Position numbers and translations under genes: made by a program | In this document: positions 1 to 9,718 of the stretch, piece by piece | Numbering within the stretch: the stretch's first letter is position 1 | How the letters are laid out: every line of letters starts with the position of its first letter | Notes under the pieces: model-generated | Told to the model about the DNA's origin: nothing | The model's input: the letters and a program-made list of their open reading frames with translations, nothing else | Database searches by the model: none | Source of the DNA: Candidatus Nitrotoga sp. 1052 | Lineage (GTDB): Bacteria > Pseudomonadota > Gammaproteobacteria > Burkholderiales > Gallionellaceae | Reading direction: 5' to 3' | Length of the DNA: 64,000 nt | NCBI RefSeq assembly: GCF_927312905.1 | Contig: NZ_CAKMHQ010000014.1 | Location: 1 to 64,000 of the forward strand

Positions 1-60
1 AGCGCATGTACCCACACTCGTCGGTTGTCTGTAAACTTTTAAAGAACGGGCTGCCTAAAT
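1..60 (-). promoter_or_regulatory. Probable 16S rRNA operon leader with boxA-like element
   Basis: Read on the minus strand, this stretch contains GTTCTTTAAAAGTTTACA (around 30-47) and then GAGTGTGGG. That resembles the boxA antitermination region and leader of betaproteobacterial rRNA operons, where a CTCTTTAA-type boxA is followed by an ACAGCCGATAAGTGTGGG-type sequence shortly before 16S. This implies that a 16S rRNA gene lies just beyond the left edge, transcribed leftwards. It lies directly downstream of the tRNA-fMet, so the two could be co-transcribed. The match is from memory of leader sequences and the 16S itself is not visible. Confidence 0.5.
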
Positions 61-75
61 ACATTTGCACTAGGG

Positions 76-149
<74 letters not shown>

Positions 150-684
150 TCAGCTAAGAAGTGGAACTATAGCAAAATAGGTAGGGCTCGTCAAACATTA
201 TTCAATGTTATTCATTGAAGCTACATTAAACGCAAATGCGGCAGCATGCGATCGTTTGTATACATTTTTGATAGAACAAAATTAATTCTCGTAAGCTTCT
301 TATGGGCGCCTCTTGAATCCGCCTCCAATATTTCTGACAAATGGAACGCGTCACATTTCGTTACGATAAATTTTGGCTATGTCGCAATTGCCTGTTGAAA
401 CTGCCTTGCCCTTCCGATAGATGAGAGCAAACCCTTAGTTGGCGTGACACTTTGTCCGAGGCGGTAAATCATTCTGTGCTAGTCAAGATAGCTTTCGAGA
501 TAATGCGTGGCTACACCATTAAATCGCGCCATCTATTTTTTTATAATAAGGTTACGCTGAACAAGCCTCGCATTTCCAAGATTTCAATTACGAAATATGC
601 TTGATTATGCAATAAGGCAAGTTCGACCCGCTTTGTTTTGTCTTTTCGGGCTGCTCCTTGGGCTTTTCGCCCGCCATTCGCCCG
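150..684. other. Intergenic, no gene recognised
   Basis: There is no convincing coding region between the tRNA and the IS5-type fragment. The part nearest the tRNA should contain its promoter, though no clear -35/-10 pair stands out. Positions 299-313 match the TTAT-plus-left-end sequence of the 141-bp repeat at 19657, but no matching right end is present. The last 80 bases before 685 are probably the non-coding end of the IS5-type element. Confidence 0.4.
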
Positions 685-1030
685 CTAAGGGCGCACCTTT
701 GCCATCAATCGATTTCGAGACACCAATGCCAGCGCGGTAAATGCGCGACCGGCATTCTTGACTAAACCACGGTAGCGCACTTTGGAAAAACCCCACAGTC
801 GTTTGATCACGGCAAAGACATGTTCGACGCGGGCTCTTATTTTTGACTTGTTGCGGTTCTTGCGGCGCTTGACCTCATCGACCTCGCCGCCAGCCTTACG
901 GGTGCGACAGTTGGTGAAGTCGCGGGCCTTGGGCGCTTTGCTGTGGATCAAATCCATCTGACTGGAATAGGCGCTATCACCATAAACGCGCTGCTCATGG
1001 CCATGCAACAAATCAGGCGGGGGATGTTTC
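685..1030 (-). pseudogene. IS5-family transposase, C-terminal fragment
   Basis: About 115 codons on the minus strand match the end of an IS5-family DDE transposase. The segment DLLHGHEQRVYGDSAYSSQ precedes the last acidic residue region, and the segment RARVEHVFAVIKRLWGFSKVRYRGL corresponds to the conserved C-terminal Y-(2)-R-(3)-E-type region. The whole N-terminal half, including the first catalytic Asp, is missing. The 5' side ends abruptly around 1015-1030 where IS630-type sequence on the opposite strand begins, so one element truncated the other. It cannot encode an active transposase. Confidence 0.8.
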
Positions 1031-1842
1031 GGCACAGAGAGCGCTTCACCCCTGAGCGCGAAGCCGAACTACTCAAACCGTTCCTGGAGTCTGCCAGTAT
1101 CGGCGGCATTTTGGTGGTCAACCAGATCAAGCCCCAACTCGAAATGGCGCTGGGACGGGAGATGGCGCTGTCATCGGTGTACAAATTGCTGCATCGGCAC
1201 AACTGGCGCAAACTCGCACCGGACAAAGGCATCCGCAAAGCAATCCTGTGGCACAGGAAGACTGCAAAAAACTCCCCGAAACGCTCGCCGAAATCCGCCA
1301 GGACTGGGCCAAAAACGAACCGATCCGACTGATGTTTCAGGACGAGGCGCGTTTTGGGCGCATCAAAGACGTGCGTCGGTGTTGGGTTCCCAAGCCCGTG
1401 CGACCGCAATGTCAAGCTATGACCCCACGAGTACACCTACGCGTACGCGGCGGTGGGGGCCAAAAGTGGAGAGCTCGATTCTTTGATCTTGCTGCACGTC
1501 AATACCGACTGCATGCAGTTGTTTCTCGATGAGGCCGGTGCGCGCCACTCCAGCGACAAAATCATAATGGTGCTCGATGGCGCCGGCTGGCATTCCAGCC
1601 GGTTACTCAAACCGCCACAGAACATGAAACTGTTACCTTTGCCACCCTATGCTCATGAGCTCAATCCAGTCGAACATGCGTGGGACGAATTGCGTGAGAA
1701 GCACTTCCATAACCGCGTCTTCGATAGTCTTGATGCACTGGAGGATCAGCTCGAAGTGGCCCTGCACACCTTCGAGAACAATGCGCCAATGGTCAAGTCC
1801 ATTGTGGCTTGGGAATGGATTGTTAGTGCTTTATTGAATTAG
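1026..1842 (+). pseudogene. IS630-family transposase, 5'-truncated and frameshifted
   Basis: Three consecutive pieces in alternating frames reconstruct one IS630-type transposase. The HTH-side region (RHRERFTPE to RKLAPDK) comes first. A +/-1 shift near 1224-1230 follows, then RHPQSNPVAQ through LMFQDEARFGRI (first catalytic Asp in DEARFG). A second shift near 1425 leads to EYTYAYAAVG, MVLDGAGWHSS (second Asp) and LPPYAHELNPVEHAWDELREKHFHNRVF (final Glu in NPVEHAWDELRE). The first 70 or so residues are absent at the junction with the IS5 fragment. All three catalytic acids remain, so decay is recent, but two frameshifts and the truncation make it inactive unless supplied in trans. Confidence 0.85.
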
Positions 1843-2014
1843 AAATTGAATTACTTTGACTCAAACGGAAGTGGAAAACGAAAAGCCCTGCGGCAACCAA
1901 TAATATGCCACTAAAAAATCCAATTGGATGATCAATTTTAAGTAATACATAAACCCCTGCAACCACGTAAAGGTCCGGAAGATGCCGATAAACTTTGTTA
2001 GGTAGGTAAGCCAT
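1823..2014 (-). CDS. Small hypothetical membrane protein
   Basis: This 63-residue protein starts MAYLPNKVYRHLPDLYVVAG and has two hydrophobic segments (about residues 15-26 and 32-48), the second GFFSGILLVAAGLFVFHF, so it is probably an inner membrane protein. The start is supported by AGGAAG seven bases upstream of the ATG. The last 10-12 residues (SNSISNSIKH) read into the end of the IS630-type element, so the original C-terminus may have been replaced when the element inserted. No function is recognised. Confidence 0.55.
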   Translation of the reverse strand: MAYLPNKVYRHLPDLYVVAGVYVLLKIDHPIGFFSGILLVAAGLFVFHFRLSQSNSISNSIKH

Positions 2015-2212
2015 TTTGTTCTTCCTGAGTGGATTTTAATTAATGTTACAAGCTGTAAAACAGTGCCTAGTATTTACCACTTTTTGCACCCATTTTAACC
2101 AGATTTAAAACCCAATGCTAATGTTAAACAATGTAGTAGAAATGTTCTATGGTTAATTATCACGCTGACAGCTGAAAAATATTTAGCGCTAAACAAATAG
2201 AAGCTGGAGCAA

Positions 2213-2353
2213 TTATTGCCTTGGTTTGATGGTACAAGTTAGGCAGCTTCGCTTACAAGCTTCCTGAACTCTTTCCCTGTCTAGAAATGTAGTCGCGGGT
2301 ACTTCCACTCTCGCGCCGGCTTTTGGATTACATCCAATGCGGTAAACCTCCCA
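2213..2353 (-). pseudogene. Possible remnant of a HU/IHF-type DNA-binding protein
   Basis: A 46-codon stop-to-stop stretch on the minus strand contains IGCNPKAGARVEVPATTFLDRERVQEA, which resembles the C-terminal arm of HU-family proteins (GRNPxTGExxEIPAxxxxxFxxGKxLxxxV). There is no start codon or upstream helical domain in frame. If real, it is a short decayed fragment. The rest of the 2015-2432 gap holds nothing else recognised. The assignment is weak and rests on one motif. Confidence 0.25.
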
Positions 2354-2432
2354 TTACTGGAAGAGGCTGTCAATCTTGATGATTTCCAAAATCTGCTATT
2401 ATTAAATAGCGTTAACAATAACAATCCAAATT

Positions 2433-4037
2433 TTGCAAATCAAAAATAAAAAATTATATATAAAGTGCTGTCCAGTCTTTATACAGTTTTTTTCACGGCT
2501 AACCGCAGGGTTGCTATTGGGAGGCACCCTATCGCTGTTTGGTTGTACTAATGTAGGGCCTGATTTTAAGCAACCTGATCCTCCCAATGTGACAGGCTAC
2601 ACTGCGCAAAAATTACCGAAGCAAACGGAATCTGCCCAAGTTAAATTAGGAGAGGCACAGCGTTTTGTAGTCGAAAAGAATGTTCAGGTGGAATGGTGGA
2701 AGAATTTTGGCTCGGCCAAACTGGATGCCCTGATCAAACAGGCCTTGCTCGCCAGCCCGACTTTAGAAGCTGCGCAAGCAACCCTGCTGCAAGCACAACA
2801 AACCTATGCTGCGCAAAAGGGTTCCACGCTATTCCCTCAAGTGAACGCCAAGCTGAATGCACAGCGTCAGGAGTTTAATCCTGCAATCTTTGGTCAGCCG
2901 GGCAAGGCCAAAATATTCGATTTGTATAATGCCGGAGTAACGGTCAGCTATAACCTTGATCTTTTCGGGGGTAACCGCCGTGCCCTTGAATCTTTAGCTG
3001 CACAGGCAGATTATCAGCGTTACCAGTTTGAAGGTGCGCGACTTGCCCTGGCTGCCAATATCGTTACGGCTGCCATGTCCCAGGCGCAGTTTGCCGAACA
3101 GGTAAAGGCAACCGTAGCCATTTTGGCAGACCAGCAAAAGCAGCTTGATATTACCAGGCAGCGCTTCAAACTGGGGGCCGTGCCGCGTGGTGACGAATAT
3201 GCCTTGTTAGCCCAATTAGAGCAAACCCGCGCCAGTATTCCGTTTTTGCGAACCAACCTCGAGAAAGCCAGTAATTTGCTTGCCGTGTTAGTGGGTCAGC
3301 CCCCTGGAACGGCGCAAATACCAAAATTTGCATTGTCGGATTTTACTCTCCCAACCGAGCTTCCTGTTGTGATCCCTTCAAACCTGGTGCGCCAGCGACC
3401 AGACATTCAGGCATCGGAAGCTTTGCTGCATGTAGCCAATGCGCAATATGGGGTGGCGGTGTCCACGCTTTATCCAAAAATTGATCTGTCTGGTGCTTTG
3501 AGTTCACTAGCAGTGTCTACATCCGGCTTGTTTGCGGCTGAATCACTGATCTGGAATATTGTGGCTCAGGCAGTGCAGCCGCTGATCAATCTTGGTCTTA
3601 AAGACGGTGTTAAAGCGGCTAAATCCGGTTTCAATGTAGCCGCAGCAAATTACCGCCAAACCTTGCTGCAAGCTTTTCGAGATGTTGCGGACGTGCTGCA
3701 TACTCTGGACAATGACGCACAAATATTGCAAGCGCGAGCTGCTGCTAATGCCGCGGCACAAGCGTCACTGAATATGACCCAGCAGCAATTTTCATTGGGC
3801 GGAGTGGGTTATTTGCCGCTGCTGATCGCGCAAACACAGGCACGCAATGCCGAGATTAGCTTGATTGCCGCACAGGTTCAGCGTTTGACGGATACGGCAG
3901 CGCTTTATCAGGCTATGGGTGGTGGCTGGGTTGCCGCTTCGAATAAAGAGGCGGGACCGCTGGCCCAGACTACTCAATCAGCCGCGCAGGATACGGAGCA
4001 TCAATATTTTGTGGCGCAACTTTTAAACCACAATTGA
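2433..4037 (+). CDS. RND efflux outer membrane lipoprotein (NodT/OprN family)
   Basis: This is a TolC-like outer membrane channel for a tripartite pump. The 534-residue product begins with a hydrophobic signal and lipobox (GGTLSLFGC, Cys about residue 38) followed by TNVGPDFKQPDPP, the standard mature start of NodT-type factors. Two repeated OEP domains with long amphipathic helices follow (about 90-290 and 310-500), with LRQRPDIQASEALLHVANAQYGVA typical of the family. The frame opens at a TTG (2433) without a clear Shine-Dalgarno, so the exact start is uncertain. It is the first gene of an operon with the adaptor (15-bp gap) and pump downstream. Confidence 0.9.
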   Translation: MQIKNKKLYIKCCPVFIQFFSRLTAGLLLGGTLSLFGCTNVGPDFKQPDPPNVTGYTAQKLPKQTESAQVKLGEAQRFVVEKNVQVEWWKNFGSAKLDALIKQALLASPTLEAAQATLLQAQQTYAAQKGSTLFPQVNAKLNAQRQEFNPAIFGQPGKAKIFDLYNAGVTVSYNLDLFGGNRRALESLAAQADYQRYQFEGARLALAANIVTAAMSQAQFAEQVKATVAILADQQKQLDITRQRFKLGAVPRGDEYALLAQLEQTRASIPFLRTNLEKASNLLAVLVGQPPGTAQIPKFALSDFTLPTELPVVIPSNLVRQRPDIQASEALLHVANAQYGVAVSTLYPKIDLSGALSSLAVSTSGLFAAESLIWNIVAQAVQPLINLGLKDGVKAAKSGFNVAAANYRQTLLQAFRDVADVLHTLDNDAQILQARAAANAAAQASLNMTQQQFSLGGVGYLPLLIAQTQARNAEISLIAAQVQRLTDTAALYQAMGGGWVAASNKEAGPLAQTTQSAAQDTEHQYFVAQLLNHN

Positions 4038-4052
4038 GCATGGAGTAAATGC

Positions 4053-5195
4053 ATGACTAAGGGAACGACCAAACGCATGATCATCATGCTGCTGCTAGCC
4101 GCAATGGTGTTTGGCGGAATTTATGCATTTCAGCAATTTCGCAACAAAATGATCCAGCAGTCCATCAAGGGACGTGCTAACCCACCGCAAAGTGTTTCTA
4201 CCACCGTGGCACAATTATCCTCCTGGCAACCTACATTCGAAGCGGTAGGGAACCTGCGCGCTTCGAATGGAACCAGTCTGGCAGCCGAGGTCAGTGGTCT
4301 GGTTACCGCAATACATTTTGACTCCGGAGCCACGGTGGAAGCCGGGCAGCTGCTATTGGAACTGAATGCGGCTCCGTTCAAAGCCCAGCTAGAACAGCTC
4401 AAGGCCACCGCAAGACTTGCCAAACAAAGTTATGATCGTGATGTTGCACAGTATAAGGTAGAGGCGGTCAGCAAGGCTGCTGTAGAAATTTCTGCCGCCA
4501 ATTTAAAAAGTGCCCTGGCCCAGGTAACCATGCAGGAAGCTGTCATTGCCCAGAGAAGTATTCGCGCCCCATTTTCTGGCCGGCTGGGTATACGCCAAGT
4601 TGATCTTGGCCAATATCTGGCGCCAGGTACTGCCCTGGTAAATCTGCAAAAACTTGACCCCATGTATCTGGACTTTTCCGTACCCCAGGCTCAGATGGAC
4701 ATGGCTCGCGTCGGCGAGAAAGTCACGATTCAAACCAGTGCATTTCCGAACAAGGTTTTCACTGGCACCATTTCGGCGATTGAACCACAGGTTGAGATCA
4801 GCACGCGTAATCTTAAAGTGCGAGCCAGTATTGCCAATCCCAACAATGAGTTGCTTCCTGGATTATTCGCCACCGTGCGGGTGAACAGGGGGGATCAAAA
4901 ACAGTACATTACTCTTCCGAATTCAGTCATTGCCTATAATCCTTATGGAAGTACGATCTTTATAGTGAACAATAAAGGGAAAGGGGCCGATGGCAAGCCG
5001 CAGCTGGTGGTAGAACAGCGTTTTGTCACTACCGGCGCCACACGTGGCGATCAGGTAGCCGTGCTTTCAGGCTTGAAAGTGAATGAGACTGTGGTTACTT
5101 CCGGTCAACTGAAGCTACGCAATGGCACTCCGGTATTTGTAAATAATAGCGTACAGCCGTCTAATCATCCCAATCCTGAGGTTAAAGACGAATGA
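4053..5195 (+). CDS. RND efflux periplasmic adaptor (membrane fusion protein)
   Basis: This protein links the inner membrane pump to the outer membrane channel. The 380-residue sequence has an N-terminal membrane anchor (residues 6-25), a biotinyl-lipoyl half-motif (GTSLAAEVSGLVTAIHFDSGATVEAGQLLLELN, about 73-105), a short alpha-helical hairpin, the second lipoyl half (IRAPFSGRLGIRQVDLGQYLAPGTALVNLQ, about 170-200) and beta-barrel and membrane-proximal domains. It starts 15 bp after the channel gene, with GGAG upstream of the ATG. Its stop overlaps the pump start by four bases (ATGA), indicating translational coupling. Confidence 0.93.
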   Translation: MTKGTTKRMIIMLLLAAMVFGGIYAFQQFRNKMIQQSIKGRANPPQSVSTTVAQLSSWQPTFEAVGNLRASNGTSLAAEVSGLVTAIHFDSGATVEAGQLLLELNAAPFKAQLEQLKATARLAKQSYDRDVAQYKVEAVSKAAVEISAANLKSALAQVTMQEAVIAQRSIRAPFSGRLGIRQVDLGQYLAPGTALVNLQKLDPMYLDFSVPQAQMDMARVGEKVTIQTSAFPNKVFTGTISAIEPQVEISTRNLKVRASIANPNNELLPGLFATVRVNRGDQKQYITLPNSVIAYNPYGSTIFIVNNKGKGADGKPQLVVEQRFVTTGATRGDQVAVLSGLKVNETVVTSGQLKLRNGTPVFVNNSVQPSNHPNPEVKDE

Positions 5196-8100
5196 ACAAC
5201 GCTGCTAGAGCTGCGATGAGAAAGTTTACGGACATTTTCGTCGAACGCCCAGTTCTGGCAACCGTAATCAGTCTGGTAATACTGGTTCTGGGACTGCGCT
5301 CGCTTGGTTCATTGCCGATATTGCAATTCCCCTATACTCAAAATGCCGTGGTTACGGTCAACACTTCTTATCCAGGAGCCGATGCCAATCTGGTGGCAAG
5401 TTTCATTACTACTCCACTGGAAAATTCCGTAGCCCAGGCTGACGGTATTGATTACATGACTTCCAGCAGCAGCCAGGGAGTAAGCGTCATTACGGCCAAT
5501 CTTCGGCTAAATCATGATCCGGCCAAGGCAATGACCGAAATCAACACCAAGGTTAATGCAGTCCTTAATCAATTGCCGCCCCAGGCGCAACACCCCACAC
5601 TTTCCGTCAGCATTGGACAGACCATCGATGCGATGTATATCGGCTTCTACAGTGATGTTCTCAAACCCAACCAGGTTACTGACTATCTCGTGCGCTCGGT
5701 ACAACCCAAGCTTCAAGCAATCGAAGGCGTGCAGGTCGCCGAGTTACTGGGTGCAAAAAACTTTGCCCTGCGGGCATGGCTTGACCCTCACAAACTCGCC
5801 GCTGTTGGTCTTACCGCTGCCGATGTGCATAGTCTTTTGGCTGCAAATAACTTTCTCTCATCCAGCGGCCAGTCCAAGGGACAAATGGTGCAGATTAACC
5901 TGAATTTATCTACCTCACTGCATTCAGTAGATGAATTCAAACAGATGGTTGTCAAGCAGCAAGGCAATTCGGTAGTGCGCCTGGAAGATGTAGCGAATGT
6001 TACTCTGGGCGCCGATGACTATGAAAACAGTGTGTCTTTCGACGGTAAAAAAGCTGTGTACGTGGGCATTCAGATTGCACCGGGCGCCAATCTTCTGGAA
6101 GTGATCGCCAGGGTACGCGAAGCCATGCCTGGAATCCAGGCACAGCTACCGCAGGGGTTGAACAGCAATATCGTTTATGACTCGACTAAATTTGTCAATT
6201 CATCTATCAACGAGGTAATTAAAACCCTGGTGGAAGCCGTCCTGATCGTCACGGTCGTGGTGTTTGTGTTTTTGGGTTCACTACGCTCGGTGCTGATCCC
6301 GGTAATTGCGATTCCACTTTCACTGGTAGGAACTTTCACTGTGATGCTGGCCCTGGGCTACTCCATTAATCTGCTCACTCTCCTGGCCTTGGTTCTCGCT
6401 ATCGGGCTAGTGGTGGACGATGCCATTATCGTCGTAGAAAATGTAAACCGTCATCTGGAAAATGGCCTGTCACCCTTCGAATCATCTATACAAGCGGCGC
6501 GTGAGCTAGCCAATCCCATTATTGCCATGACTATCGTGCTGGTTGCGGTATATGTTCCGATAGGTTTTATGAGCGGCCTAACCGGTGCGCTGTTTACCGA
6601 GTTTGCTTTTACCCTGGTGGGCGCCGTGACTATCTCAGCGGTAATCGCACTGACACTCTCACCTATGATGTGTTCGCATCTTCTACGCACACCTAACCGG
6701 GAGGGCGGAAGCTGGCAGGATCGCATGCAATTATGGCTGGATCGGCAATTTGTTCGCTTACATGGTCGTTATGAAAGAACCCTGCACGGCACGCTTAATT
6801 TCGTCCCGGTAATCGCCATATTTGCGTTCGTGGTGATCGGAGGCATCTATTTTCTTTATATCACCTCAATGTCCGAGCTTGCTCCACAGGAAGACCAGGG
6901 CGTGCTGATTGCTGCTTCTTTTAACGCACCGGATGCGACGCTACAGCAACGGGAGCTATTTGGTGAACAAGTTCAGAATACGTTTAAGTCACACCCCGAA
7001 ACAGATCACACATTCCAGCTAAATATGCCGTCACAAGTTATCACCGGCTTGGTGCTCAAGCCCTGGGATGAGCGTGTTAAAACCTCCATGCAACTGCTAC
7101 CTGAAGTGCAAGTAGAATTAGGGAAAATTTCCGGCACGCAAAATGCTCTTTTTCAGCCGCCCCCGCTACCTGGCGCACGTGGCATGCCAATCCAGTTTGT
7201 AATTACTACCACAGAATCCTTCCCCAGGCTGTACGAGGTAGCGCTGAAGTTCTTGCAGGAGGCTGAGAAAACAGGTGAATTTATTTTTGTACAGACAGAT
7301 TTGCGTATTGATTTGCCGCAAACCAAAGTGGTGATTGACCGCAATATGGCATCGCAGCTAGGTTTAAATATGCAAGAAATTGGCGCTGGACTCTCGGCCA
7401 TGCTGGGCGGAGGCTATGTAAACTATTTTGAATTGGAAGGTCGGTCTTATAAAGTTATTCCTCAGGTAGCCCAGCGCTTTCGCCTGAATGTTGATCAACT
7501 CTCGCATTATTATCTACGTGCTGCAAGTGGAGAGATGGTGCCGCTATCCACCGTAGCGCATATGGAAACCAGTACTGAACCAGAAACCATCAATCATTTC
7601 CAGCAACAAAACATGGCGACTATACAGGGGGTGGCTTTCCCCACTTCCTCGCAAGGCCAGGTGCTGAAACAGCTCAAAACTTTAGCCGAAAAAAACCTGC
7701 CTGCAGGATACAGCTATGACTATGCAGGATCTTCCAGACAGTTTGTACAGGAATCCGGCGGACTCATGCTAACCTTTTTCTTTGCGATTGTTATTATTTT
7801 CCTGGCTCTCGCAGCCCAGTTTGAGAGCTTCCGCGACCCCATTATTATTTTAGTTTCTGTGCCCATGTCCATTCTAGGAGCATTGATTTTTATCAATCTC
7901 GGAATTGGACACACCATTCTCAATATTTACACTGAAGTTGGCTTGATAACACTCATTGCCCTTATCTCGAAGCATGGTATTTTAATTGTGGAATTCGCCA
8001 ATAATTTGCAGCTATCAGGGTTAAACAAGCGAGATGCCATAGAAAAAGCAGCTGGTTTACGCCTGCGACCGATACTGATGACCACTGCCGCCATGGTACT

Positions 8101-8290
8101 GGGCGTTTTGCCGCTTATCACCGCCAGCGGTGCCGGTGCAGTGAGCCGTATTAACATGGGTATTGTGATTGCAAGCGGCTTATCGATAGGCACATTGTTT
8201 ACCCTGTTTGTCGTGCCTGGCATGTACATGTTACTTGCTACTGAACGTAGTCATGAAACAACAGTATCAGGGTCGAATGTCAAAATTTAA
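5192..8290 (+). CDS. RND multidrug efflux pump, HAE1 family permease
   Basis: This is a proton-driven inner membrane exporter of 1032 residues, the normal length for AcrB/MexF-like pumps. TM1 begins FVERPVLATVISLVILVLG. The TM4 proton-relay pair D409-D410 is visible in VVDDAIIVVENVNRH. Two large periplasmic loops follow TM1 and TM7, and the C-terminal TM bundle contains GLRLRPILMTTAAMVLGVLPL. An alternative start is Met9 (MRKFTDIF). Substrate cannot be told from sequence, and no regulator gene lies next to the operon. It forms a complete tripartite pump with the two preceding genes. Confidence 0.95.
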   Translation: MNNAARAAMRKFTDIFVERPVLATVISLVILVLGLRSLGSLPILQFPYTQNAVVTVNTSYPGADANLVASFITTPLENSVAQADGIDYMTSSSSQGVSVITANLRLNHDPAKAMTEINTKVNAVLNQLPPQAQHPTLSVSIGQTIDAMYIGFYSDVLKPNQVTDYLVRSVQPKLQAIEGVQVAELLGAKNFALRAWLDPHKLAAVGLTAADVHSLLAANNFLSSSGQSKGQMVQINLNLSTSLHSVDEFKQMVVKQQGNSVVRLEDVANVTLGADDYENSVSFDGKKAVYVGIQIAPGANLLEVIARVREAMPGIQAQLPQGLNSNIVYDSTKFVNSSINEVIKTLVEAVLIVTVVVFVFLGSLRSVLIPVIAIPLSLVGTFTVMLALGYSINLLTLLALVLAIGLVVDDAIIVVENVNRHLENGLSPFESSIQAARELANPIIAMTIVLVAVYVPIGFMSGLTGALFTEFAFTLVGAVTISAVIALTLSPMMCSHLLRTPNREGGSWQDRMQLWLDRQFVRLHGRYERTLHGTLNFVPVIAIFAFVVIGGIYFLYITSMSELAPQEDQGVLIAASFNAPDATLQQRELFGEQVQNTFKSHPETDHTFQLNMPSQVITGLVLKPWDERVKTSMQLLPEVQVELGKISGTQNALFQPPPLPGARGMPIQFVITTTESFPRLYEVALKFLQEAEKTGEFIFVQTDLRIDLPQTKVVIDRNMASQLGLNMQEIGAGLSAMLGGGYVNYFELEGRSYKVIPQVAQRFRLNVDQLSHYYLRAASGEMVPLSTVAHMETSTEPETINHFQQQNMATIQGVAFPTSSQGQVLKQLKTLAEKNLPAGYSYDYAGSSRQFVQESGGLMLTFFFAIVIIFLALAAQFESFRDPIIILVSVPMSILGALIFINLGIGHTILNIYTEVGLITLIALISKHGILIVEFANNLQLSGLNKRDAIEKAAGLRLRPILMTTAAMVLGVLPLITASGAGAVSRINMGIVIASGLSIGTLFTLFVVPGMYMLLATERSHETTVSGSNVKI

Positions 8291-8463
8291 AGCTATGCGG
8301 ACCTAACTCCAGCGCATGTTGCGCATCCACGTCATTCAATACCGTTGCATCTAGCTGACTCACCTGAAAAAAAGCACCTATCAAGCATTTATAGGAATCT
8401 GCAATCGAATGACGCTGTTATCGTCAGTGAGATTTTAAAAATTCGCGCTTGTTCAACGTTGCC

Positions 8464-9483
8464 TTAAAGCACCGTACCACCAAATGCCGCCGCCACTTCC
8501 GCGCGCAACAATGGGCGATCATTGTCCCTGTAGCGCGACGAAAAATGCAACGGAATGACGCAACCGACTCCCGCAGCATGGGCAAGTTCACCTGCCTGAC
8601 GCGCAGTCAGGTGGAATTTGCGTCGTCCATGTTCGGCATCACGCTCCATGAAAACCGCCTCGATAAACAGCATGTTTGCGTTGCGCGCCAATTCAGTAAT
8701 ATCCCTTATGTTATCTTCAAGCCATGCGACATCGGTGACGTAAACAATTTTCTGGCCCGGCACAATACGTAGAGCTGACTTCAATTCGGCTAGCGGCAAC
8801 ATCCGCTCTTGCTCCATACCATCCTCACGCCATGCCACGCGTATCTGCCGCTGTTCCGGGTCGTTGCGCAACACTGCCTGCTTCAGGTCACGCAGCCATG
8901 GCCCCAGTGGCAAGCCGAGTTCCTGCAGACGGTTCTTCCATACATTGATGTGAGCCTGTTCTTCCAATGCATAAGCCAAACAAGGGATGCCGCCATGATC
9001 AAGCAAGGCGCAGCGCACCTGCATGGCTGGTTCGTTCAGCAACACATTCCCCGGACAAAGCAAGCTTGTTTCATTTTCGCGACGAAACGCATTGCGGCAG
9101 TGGAAGCTGGCGCGCAGCCCAGCTTCATTTCCATTCAATTCAGTGACGTGTAAAGTAAGATTGGACGTGTAGTTATGCACAAGATTCCAGGTGTAAGCGC
9201 GCAGTTTGTGCTCTACCTGTACCAGAAAGCCGGGCGGACCAAACAACTGCAAATCCTTTTCACGCCCCAGCAGAATTCGTAGCAGCCAATCGAATCCGAT
9301 AAAGTGATCCATATGTGCATGGCTGACAAATATATGGCTGACGCGCAACAATTTACGTGGGGCCAACGCCCGAATGTCGCCCAGATCAAACAACAAAGCG
9401 CGTTGTTCGAACATGCAATCGACAAACAGCACGGGGTCTCCAACAGAACCATTTACCAAGTCGGGATGAAAAATCGGACGCAT
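8464..9483 (-). CDS. RNase Z-like metallo-beta-lactamase-fold hydrolase
   Basis: This 339-residue protein carries the zinc motif H55-A-H57-M-D59-H60 and an Asp in YVTDVAW. Near the C-terminus, HLTARQAGELAHAAGVGCVIPLHFSSRY parallels the H-S-T and HFSxRY region of RNase Z. By family it should cleave tRNA 3' trailers or a related phosphodiester. A non-encoded CCA, as in the nearby tRNA, would need such processing, but that link is only suggestive. It is slightly longer than typical RNase Z and lacks an obvious exosite arm, so a divergent MBL hydrolase is possible. It is transcribed alone, convergent to the RND operon. Confidence 0.8.
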   Translation of the reverse strand: MRPIFHPDLVNGSVGDPVLFVDCMFEQRALLFDLGDIRALAPRKLLRVSHIFVSHAHMDHFIGFDWLLRILLGREKDLQLFGPPGFLVQVEHKLRAYTWNLVHNYTSNLTLHVTELNGNEAGLRASFHCRNAFRRENETSLLCPGNVLLNEPAMQVRCALLDHGGIPCLAYALEEQAHINVWKNRLQELGLPLGPWLRDLKQAVLRNDPEQRQIRVAWREDGMEQERMLPLAELKSALRIVPGQKIVYVTDVAWLEDNIRDITELARNANMLFIEAVFMERDAEHGRRKFHLTARQAGELAHAAGVGCVIPLHFSSRYRDNDRPLLRAEVAAAFGGTVL

Positions 9484-9718
9484 GTTACCGCCGTTTGAAA
9501 TTGCGTTTAAATATTATGTGGCATTTTCACTATGGGCAAGCCGCTGATATTGCGTGGGTTGCTGCACAGCACCCAGTACACTCATGTCATTTTTGGAATG
9601 CCAGGATCAGGTGGGTCGGAGTCATCGTCAATTAAGCCCAGACTTTTCGCGGCATCGAGTAATCCTTAATCCAACGATCACTACGCTGATAGCATTTGTA
9701 CTGCAGTGAGATTTCTCA

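Noticed and set aside
299-325. Possible third copy of the 141-bp repeat (cttatgggcgcctct)
   Set aside because: Only about 15 bases match the left end; no interior or right end follows within the expected length.
4053-8290. Metal-efflux (CzcCBA-type) RND system
   Set aside because: The pump lacks the heavy-metal family pattern and the adaptor and channel are of the HAE1/NodT type; drug or organic substrate efflux is more likely.
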